Assembly (NCBI GenBank): GCA_038534295.1
Contig: JBCAXA010000002.1
Span: 186,001-250,000, forward strand
Length of the DNA stretch: 64,000 nt
DNA from: JBCAXA01 sp038534295
GTDB lineage: Bacteria; Pseudomonadota; Gammaproteobacteria; Steroidobacterales; Woeseiaceae
Direction: 5' to 3'
Below are positions 58,555 through 64,000 of this stretch, piece after piece (position 1 is the stretch's first letter; each line of letters begins with the position of its first letter). Below the pieces are notes generated by a model. The model saw nothing but the letters and a program-made list of their open reading frames with translations, did no database searches and was not told where the DNA came from. Position numbers and translations under genes: made by a program.

Positions 58555-61370
58555 TGTCGAATGCCGCTACCGCTTATCTGGTTGCTATGAGCTGGCTGTG
58601 GCCGTTCGGCGATGACGTCACGCCCGACAAGGACGAGACCATACGCAGTCTCGAAGAACGTGACGTGGTCGTGCAGCCGTCGGAGCCCATCCAAAACTCG
58701 GCCGAGCTGGCGCGCGACAACTACCGCGCCTTCCTAGATCTGGTCGGTGATGACGCGCAGCTCAGCGTCGAGGCGATGCGTCGATTGGCCGACATCGAGC
58801 TCGAAATCAACGAAGCGCGGCAGTTGTCCGAAAATATCGATGCACTCGAGCACGTCGGCTACCAAAACGCCATTGAGCTCTACACGAAACTGCTCGAGCG
58901 GTATCCGGAATACGAACGCAACGATATGGTGCGCTACCAGCTTGCGCGCGCTTACGAAAGTGCGGCGGATCCGGAGGCGGCGTTGGTCACGCTGAACGCG
59001 TTGGTTGCCGACTATCCGCAGACAACGCTGTTCGACGAGGTGCAGTTCCGGCGCGGCGAAATGCTGTTTATCAATAAGCGCTATGGACCGGCGGAAGATG
59101 CGTACGCGAGCGTAGTCGACTATGGCGATACGTCGACCTACTACGAGCAGTCGCTGTACAAGCTGGGCTGGGCGAGATTCAAGCAGTCGTTCCTCGATGA
59201 GAGCTTTGATCCGTTCTTCGAGTTGCTCGATCGTAAACTGCCAGAGGACACGGAAGCCGCGCCGATGGCGCTCGACGAGAGCTTGTCCCGACCGGAACGC
59301 GAGCTCGTCGCCGATACCTTCCGCGTGCTCTCCATTAGCTTCTCGTATCTCGACGGTCCCGAAACGATCGACGAGTATTTTGCGCGCACGTCGCAGCCAA
59401 CGTTTGCGCACATCATCTACGCCAATCTTGGCGACCTTTATCTCGGCAAAGAGCGTTTCGCCGATGCCGCGAAGACCTACCGTGCCTACGTTGAGCGCGA
59501 TCCGCTGCACTTCCGCGCGCCGGAGCTGCAGAACCGCGTGATTGAGGCCTACAAGCAAGGCGGCTTTCCCAGCGAAGTACTCGGTGCCAAAGGCGAATAC
59601 GTCGATCGCTACGGCATGGACACCGCGTTTTGGACCTCACGTGCGCGTGAGGACCATCCGGCGGTCGTGACTAACCTGAAGTCGAACCTGAACGACCTTG
59701 CGCAGTTCTATCACGCCAAGGCGCAGCAAGAGGAGTCGCGGCCCGATTATCAGACAGCGGCGCGCTGGTATCGCAAGTACCTCGACTATTTCCCGGGCGA
59801 GGACGACTCGGCGAACACCAACTTTTTGCTGGCCGAGATTCTTTACGAGTCGGGCGACTACGCTCAGGCGACGAGTGAATACGAGGCGACGGCCTACACG
59901 TATGCGTTACACGAACGCTCCTCAGAGGCCGGCTACGCCGCGTTGCTCGCCTATCAGCGGCACGAAGAGACGCTCGACGATCCAGTTCAAAAGAACGACT
60001 GGCACCAGCTGTATCTCGACAGCGGCCTGCGCTTTGCCGATACGTATCCTGAGCATCCGCAAGCGGCGCCGGTACTGACGACGGTTGCCGAGGATTTGTT
60101 CGAGCAACGCCAGTTTGATCTCGCTATCGGGGTTGCGCGTAATGTCGTGACCAAGCAACCGGTGCCGGAACGCGAGTTGCTCGATACGTCATGGACTGTC
60201 ATTGCGCATTCGTATTTTGATCTCGAGCGCTTTGCGGAAGCCGAGACGGCCTATCTTTCGCTGCAGCCGTTGATTCCCGACGAAGAAGCCGAGCGTCAGG
60301 TCGAGATTCGCGAACGCATTGCCTCGTCTGTTTACAAGCAGGGCGAGCAGGCGCGTGCTGCCGGAGACCTCGGCGCCGCAGTCAGCAACTTTCGTCGAGT
60401 CGGGCTAGTCGCGGCTGGTTCGCCGGTCATTGAATCGGCTGAGTACGATGCGGCGTCGGCGTTGATAGAGCTGGAAGATTGGCCGGCGGCAGCGAACGTG
60501 CTCGAAGCGTTCCGGCGCGATTTTCCGGACAGCGAGTTCCAGGAAGAGGCAACACGACGTCTCGCCGTGGTCTATTTGAAAGGCGGCGATCAGGCGCGCG
60601 CGGCGTCCGAGTTCGAACGCATGGCGAGTGCGGCAAGCGCCACGCCGGAAATGCGCCGCGAGGCGCTATGGCAGGCAACCGATCTCTACCGCGATACCGG
60701 CAATGGCGCCAAGGAAACTGCGCTGTTGCAGCGAATCATCGCCGAGTATCCGGAGCCGCTGGCCGAGTCCATCGAGGCTCGCCTGCGTTTGGCGGACATC
60801 GCCGGCAATCTTGGCGACACCGAAGGTCGACGGCGTTGGCTCACCGACATCATTGACGCGGATGCGGCTGCCGGCGCTGGCCGAACAGACCGCAGCAAAT
60901 TCCTCGCCGCAAAAGCTACGTTGGAGCTTGCCGAGCCGCAGCGGCTGGCATTCTCGGCGATGCGCTTGTCAATTCCGCTCAAACAGAGCTTGGCCGTCAA
61001 AAAAGACCTGATGGAAGCGTTGATCGCGTCGTATGGCAAAGCGTCCGAGTACGGTGTGGCCGAAGTCACGACGGCAGCAACCTTCCGCATCGGCGAGGCG
61101 TACCAGCAATTCAGTAAAGATCTGCTCGAGTCCGAGCGGCCGACTGATCTCAGCGCTGATGCGCTTGAGCAATACGACATTCTGCTCGAAGAACAGGCGT
61201 TCCCGTTCGAGGAGCAGGCCATCGATCTGTACAAGGCGAACGCAGTTCGTGCGGCCGATGGCGTTTACGACGAATGGGTGCAGCGCAGTTACGAGGCGCT
61301 CGCCGTCTTACTACCGGCTCGTTACGCGAAATACGAACGAAGTGAAAATGCTCTGGCAACGCTCAATTAG
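58554..61370 (+). CDS. large TPR protein 2
   Basis: The 938-residue protein is almost entirely TPR/Sel1-like helical repeats. Recurring cores include AIELYTKLLERYPEYERNDM, AAKTYRAYVERDP and ARWYRKYLDYFPGEDD, and several show the GYAALLAYQR-type second helix. No standard signal peptide is visible; the first 25 residues have a short hydrophobic segment with SWLWPF, so export is uncertain. It resembles in size and place the large TPR scaffold (GltD-like) of the myxobacterial gliding complex. It overlaps TPR protein 1 by 1 bp and the next lipoprotein gene by 23 bp. Confidence 0.88.
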   Translation: MSNAATAYLVAMSWLWPFGDDVTPDKDETIRSLEERDVVVQPSEPIQNSAELARDNYRAFLDLVGDDAQLSVEAMRRLADIELEINEARQLSENIDALEHVGYQNAIELYTKLLERYPEYERNDMVRYQLARAYESAADPEAALVTLNALVADYPQTTLFDEVQFRRGEMLFINKRYGPAEDAYASVVDYGDTSTYYEQSLYKLGWARFKQSFLDESFDPFFELLDRKLPEDTEAAPMALDESLSRPERELVADTFRVLSISFSYLDGPETIDEYFARTSQPTFAHIIYANLGDLYLGKERFADAAKTYRAYVERDPLHFRAPELQNRVIEAYKQGGFPSEVLGAKGEYVDRYGMDTAFWTSRAREDHPAVVTNLKSNLNDLAQFYHAKAQQEESRPDYQTAARWYRKYLDYFPGEDDSANTNFLLAEILYESGDYAQATSEYEATAYTYALHERSSEAGYAALLAYQRHEETLDDPVQKNDWHQLYLDSGLRFADTYPEHPQAAPVLTTVAEDLFEQRQFDLAIGVARNVVTKQPVPERELLDTSWTVIAHSYFDLERFAEAETAYLSLQPLIPDEEAERQVEIRERIASSVYKQGEQARAAGDLGAAVSNFRRVGLVAAGSPVIESAEYDAASALIELEDWPAAANVLEAFRRDFPDSEFQEEATRRLAVVYLKGGDQARAASEFERMASAASATPEMRREALWQATDLYRDTGNGAKETALLQRIIAEYPEPLAESIEARLRLADIAGNLGDTEGRRRWLTDIIDADAAAGAGRTDRSKFLAAKATLELAEPQRLAFSAMRLSIPLKQSLAVKKDLMEALIASYGKASEYGVAEVTTAATFRIGEAYQQFSKDLLESERPTDLSADALEQYDILLEEQAFPFEEQAIDLYKANAVRAADGVYDEWVQRSYEALAVLLPARYAKYERSENALATLN

Positions 61371-62007
61371 TCTCGCACTCGTCGCGCTAGCGGCGGGCTG
61401 TGCCATGCCGGGTGACGGGTCGATACCGACGCCGCCGGCCGAGCAGCCGGTTGTTGCCGAGAAGGCCGCTGCCGGCGAGGTGCCGACGACGGGGACCAGT
61501 ATTCCGCCAATGACCGATGCGACACTGGCCGCGCCAGAGGTCGTCGAAGCGTACAACCGCGGCGTCTTTTTACTGGAGACTGGCGACCAAACCGGTGCCG
61601 AATCTGCGTTCAAGCAATTTATGGCGCGGCACCCTGGTTATTCGGGGCCGCACGTCAATCTCGCGATCATTTATCAGGCGCAGGGTCGTCTCGACGAGGC
61701 GCAGACGGCGATCGACACCGCACTGTCGCTAAACCCGGGATCGGCGCCCGCGCTCAATCAGCAGGGCATACTGCATCGCAGAAATGGCCGCTTCGCAGAC
61801 GCTGAGGCCGCATATTTGAAGGCCGTCACAGTAAGTCCTGAGTACCCGTTGGCACACTTGAACCTGGGCATCCTGAACGAGCTGTACCTCGGTCGGCTCG
61901 CCGAAGCGCTGGAGTCGTATCAGACCTACCAGGCGCTGACGCCGGATGAGGACCCAAACGTGGCGCGTTGGATTACCGATCTGACTCGCCGAACCGCCAG
62001 AAACTAG
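61348..62007 (+). CDS. TPR lipoprotein
   Basis: This 219-residue protein has a lipoprotein signal ending LAAGC (Cys18), a Pro/Ala-rich linker, and about four TPRs from residue 65 on (for example NLAIYQAQGRLDEAQTAID-like and NLGILNELYLGRLAEAL). The frame is open upstream to 61033, but the lipobox requires a start at ATG 61348 or GTG 61342. The gene begins inside the end of TPR protein 2. Small TPR lipoproteins of this sort (GltE-like) sit in the outer membrane of related Glt-type machines. Confidence 0.88.
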   Translation: MLWQRSISLALVALAAGCAMPGDGSIPTPPAEQPVVAEKAAAGEVPTTGTSIPPMTDATLAAPEVVEAYNRGVFLLETGDQTGAESAFKQFMARHPGYSGPHVNLAIIYQAQGRLDEAQTAIDTALSLNPGSAPALNQQGILHRRNGRFADAEAAYLKAVTVSPEYPLAHLNLGILNELYLGRLAEALESYQTYQALTPDEDPNVARWITDLTRRTARN

Positions 62008-62016
62008 GTCTTGGCC

Positions 62017-62466
62017 ATGCAACGAACGAAGGCTGCCGTATCGCCGCTCATTGCGATTGCAATGGGCTTGGTGGTTCCCGCGATAACGTTGGCCCAGGAC
62101 GAGCCGACCGACGACCTCGAACCGGCTGTTTCTGGCGCCGAGTTGGAAGCTTCTGGAAGTACCGATGACGTAGAGCCTGCGGTATCGGGTCCGGCGCTTG
62201 GCGCTGGCGTTACACGACGCGCCTCGGCCGACGGTGTGATCGACCAACTCGATCTCGGATCGACAACCATCACCGGCAACCAGGAGCTACCGAAGGTGCT
62301 CTACATTTTGCCGTGGAAGCAGGCCGACCTCGGTGACCTAGTCGGTCGACCGGTCAACAGTCTGCTCGACGAAGTGCTCGAGCCAATCGATCGCGACGTA
62401 TTCCAGCGCCAGAGCGCGTACTACGAATCTTTATACGGCACTGAACCCACTGAGATCACAGAGTGA
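62017..62466 (+). CDS. small acidic secreted protein upstream of ExbB
   Basis: The 149-residue product has a signal peptide (1 to about 26, ending TLAQ) and an acidic linker with two copies of an EPAVSGxxL unit. A C-terminal domain contains LPKVLYILPWKQADLGDL. The ATG at 62017 is preferred over a TTG two codons before it. I recognise no family. It directly precedes ExbB, as the acidic protein at 22806 precedes the MotA-like gene; both mature N-termini contain EPTDD. A role in regulating or assembling the channel is possible but not shown. Confidence 0.75.
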   Translation: MQRTKAAVSPLIAIAMGLVVPAITLAQDEPTDDLEPAVSGAELEASGSTDDVEPAVSGPALGAGVTRRASADGVIDQLDLGSTTITGNQELPKVLYILPWKQADLGDLVGRPVNSLLDEVLEPIDRDVFQRQSAYYESLYGTEPTEITE

Positions 62467-62513
62467 TTGGTGCTTTTCCCCAGATCATTTGATGACGAAA
62501 GAGGAGTAATCAA

Positions 62514-63164
62514 ATGGACTTTCTCAGCACGATTGTGCAGTTCTTCCAAGACGGCGGCGGGTTCATGTATCCGATCCTGTTCGTATTCGGACTCGGTCTA
62601 GCGATCGCTATCGAGCGGTACACGTACCTATCGATGGCCGGCGCCAAAAACCGCTCGCTGTGGAAAAAAGTGGTGCCACTGCTGAAGTCAGGCAACTTCA
62701 AGCAAGCGTCGGACCTGACCTCGAAGTCGGGCGCGGCCATCGGCACGGTCATGAGCTACGGCCTGTATCGGATCGGCTCGGCGAAACGCCGCGACGATAT
62801 CGAAAAGGCGATGGACGAGAGCCTGATGGAAGTGCTGCCGCGTCTCGAAAAACGCACGCACTACCTCGCAACGCTTGCGAACATCGCCACACTGCTCGGT
62901 CTGCTCGGCACGATTATCGGCCTTATCGCCGCGTTTACGGCGGTCGCGCAGGCCAACCCGGCCGACAAAGCCGACATGCTGTCGCGCAGTATCTCGGTCG
63001 CGATGAACACGACGGCGTTCGGTCTGATGGTGGCTATTCCGCTGCTGCTCATTCACAGCGTCTTGCAGACCAAGACCAACCAGATCGTCGACAGCCTCGA
63101 AATGGCATCGGTCAAGTTCCTGAATGCGATTACGGAACGCCGTGCTGAAGGAGCGCCTGCGTGA
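62514..63164 (+). CDS. exbB: MotA/TolQ/ExbB proton channel family protein
   Basis: The 216-residue protein has the three-helix plan of ExbB/TolQ: about 15-37, 116-142 and 163-186. Signatures are GLLGTIIGLIAAF in helix 2 and SVAMNTTAFGLMVAIPLLL in helix 3, which line the pore. The ATG follows a strong AGAGGAG. It forms the pentamer-type channel for the two ExbD proteins downstream and uses the proton gradient. It most resembles the AglR/TolQ branch associated with TPR clusters. The stop overlaps the ExbD start by 4 bp (GTGA). Confidence 0.94.
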   Translation: MDFLSTIVQFFQDGGGFMYPILFVFGLGLAIAIERYTYLSMAGAKNRSLWKKVVPLLKSGNFKQASDLTSKSGAAIGTVMSYGLYRIGSAKRRDDIEKAMDESLMEVLPRLEKRTHYLATLANIATLLGLLGTIIGLIAAFTAVAQANPADKADMLSRSISVAMNTTAFGLMVAIPLLLIHSVLQTKTNQIVDSLEMASVKFLNAITERRAEGAPA

Positions 63165-63670
63165 GATCCAGTCGCCGGGCCCGCCGCGAACAAGAAGTGG
63201 CGGAGCTCAACATCACCGCGTTCATGAACCTGATGGTTATTCTGGTTCCGTTTCTCTTGATCACGGCCGTGTTTTCGCGGCTAGCCATTCTCGAATTGAA
63301 TGTGCCGGCATCCTCTTCCGAACCGGCCGACGATCAAGAGCAGACGCTGCAACTGGAGATCACCGTTCGCGAGAACCTCATCGAGGTCGGCGATCGGCGC
63401 GGTTATGTGCTTGCCCGGATTGAGAACACCGACAACGGTTACGATTTTGATCGGCTGTCGGACAAGCTCGCTGAGATCAAAGAAAAGAACCCGGACAAAA
63501 CCGACGCGACGCTGCTGCTCGAACAAGAGATTCCGTACGACATCGTTGTCCAAGTAATGGACAAAATGCGCGTGCGTGAAGAACTCGTGGACGAGAGCAT
63601 CGAGCGTAGCGATCTGTTCCCGGATATTTCGATGGGCGACGCAGTTGCGGCGCCAGCCGGAGAAGCATGA
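63161..63670 (+). CDS. exbD: ExbD-family biopolymer transport protein 1 (Asp-to-Asn variant)
   Basis: The 169-residue protein has a short basic cytoplasmic tail, one transmembrane helix (about 18-38, ITAFMNLMVILVPFLLITAV) and a periplasmic ExbD domain. The invariant Asp of ExbD/TolR helices (LIDVVF in typical members) is Asn23 here, so this subunit may not carry protons. The start is a GTG overlapping the ExbB stop; the end overlaps the next ExbD start (ATGA). It probably pairs with that second ExbD. Confidence 0.92.
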   Translation: MRSSRRARREQEVAELNITAFMNLMVILVPFLLITAVFSRLAILELNVPASSSEPADDQEQTLQLEITVRENLIEVGDRRGYVLARIENTDNGYDFDRLSDKLAEIKEKNPDKTDATLLLEQEIPYDIVVQVMDKMRVREELVDESIERSDLFPDISMGDAVAAPAGEA

Positions 63671-64000
63671 TGTCGTCATCCAAACGCGCCAAGCGAATGG
63701 ACAAGCGGCACCGTCGCGCGAAAGGCGCGACGGCCCTGAATCTTGTCTCCCTGATGGACATTTTCACCATCCTGGTTTTCTTCCTGCTGGTCAGTTCGTC
63801 AGAAGTCGAGTCGCTGCCGAATGCCAAAGACCTGCAGCTGCCCGAATCAATCGCCGAACAGAAAGCCAATGAAACGGTCGTTGTGATGATTACCGAGCGT
63901 GACATCCTCGTACAGGGTACGCCGGTCGCCGCCATCGACGATGTCAACGCGCAAACTGGCAACGTTATCGAGCCGCTGAAACAAGCGCTGGTTTCGCAAA
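63667..64000 (+). CDS. exbD: ExbD-family biopolymer transport protein 2, cut by window end
   Basis: This frame starts at ATG 63667 (or ATG 63670), overlapping the previous stop, and stays open to the last base; 111 codons are visible. A basic tail is followed by a helix LVSLMDIFTILVFFLLV, which keeps the proton-carrying Asp (Asp31). The following LPNAKDLQLPESIAEQ segment is typical of periplasmic ExbD domains. With the Asn-bearing ExbD before it, it would form a mixed dimer in the ExbB pore. The gene is truncated by the window only. Confidence 0.9.
   Translation, partial: MMSSSKRAKRMDKRHRRAKGATALNLVSLMDIFTILVFFLLVSSSEVESLPNAKDLQLPESIAEQKANETVVVMITERDILVQGTPVAAIDDVNAQTGNVIEPLKQALVSQ

Noticed and set aside
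58734..59558. A 274-codon minus-strand frame opposite TPR protein 2.
   Set aside because: It is a mirror of repetitive TPR codons, rich in Leu/Arg/Val, with no start signals.
62514..64000. Classical TonB-ExbB-ExbD iron uptake locus.
   Set aside because: No TonB-dependent receptor or siderophore gene is adjacent, and the upstream genes are TPR scaffold proteins; TonB itself may still lie beyond the window.

Overview
The window looks like chromosomal DNA of a free-living, GC-rich gammaproteobacterium. The main clues are an icd-aceK pair of E. coli type, lipoproteins of the EexN type, an MFS/PlsC protein related to LplT-Aas, and an ExbB/ExbD/TPR cluster of the sort found in marine Gammaproteobacteria. 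A Woeseiales-like or similar marine lineage is my guess and cannot be proven from sequence alone. No rRNA, tRNA, CRISPR array, IS element or prophage was seen. Genes are tightly packed, with many 1-4 bp stop/start overlaps.

Layout. (1) 1-13.9 kb, metabolism: a small secreted protein, a membrane protein, a cobalamin riboswitch with a DUF6580-like membrane protein and a cobalamin-binding protein, acs, a DUF2461 protein, a leucine-dehydrogenase-like enzyme, an amidohydrolase, a redoxin and a quinone oxidoreductase, then an operon of 3-oxoacid CoA-transferase A/B, a thioesterase and glpK. (2) 14.4-28.3 kb: a MaoC protein followed by the most unusual block. It holds a PP2C phosphatase, a Gly-rich lipoprotein, another lipoprotein, a transmembrane Ser/Thr kinase with TPRs, a PEGA/FGE-fold protein, a small acidic secreted protein, a MotA/TolQ-like channel protein, an FHA protein with an Hsp70/actin-like N-terminus, two membrane-anchored vWA proteins and an OmpA protein. 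(3) 28.3-43.1 kb: phhB, a DUF1295 protein, a threonine dehydratase-like enzyme, ilvB diverging from ilvN-proB-proA-glpD, icd-aceK-DUF393, and a patatin fused to an outer-membrane barrel. (4) 43.1-55.3 kb: a kinase-like protein, a 1319-residue AAA-like/P-domain/WD40 protein, an MFS-acyltransferase fusion, an EexN-like lipoprotein, lemA-M48 protease-SYLF, and apbE. (5) 55.5-64.0 kb: a predicted CRP-controlled operon of a TlpA thioredoxin, a secreted coiled-coil protein, three TPR proteins, a small acidic protein, ExbB, ExbD, and a second ExbD cut by the window end. It resembles the conserved core of the myxobacterial Agl/Glt machinery.

The main discovery candidate is the 14.9-28.2 kb block. Both vWA proteins carry an ExbD/MotB-like N-terminal transmembrane helix with an acidic residue at its start, and they are co-encoded with a MotA/TolQ homologue. 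I propose a proton-driven envelope machine whose stator subunits carry vWA domains instead of peptidoglycan- or TonB-binding domains. The neighbouring kinase, phosphatase and FHA protein would control it by phosphorylation. The window therefore holds two different ExbB/MotA-type energising modules, each with a small acidic secreted protein encoded directly upstream of the channel gene.
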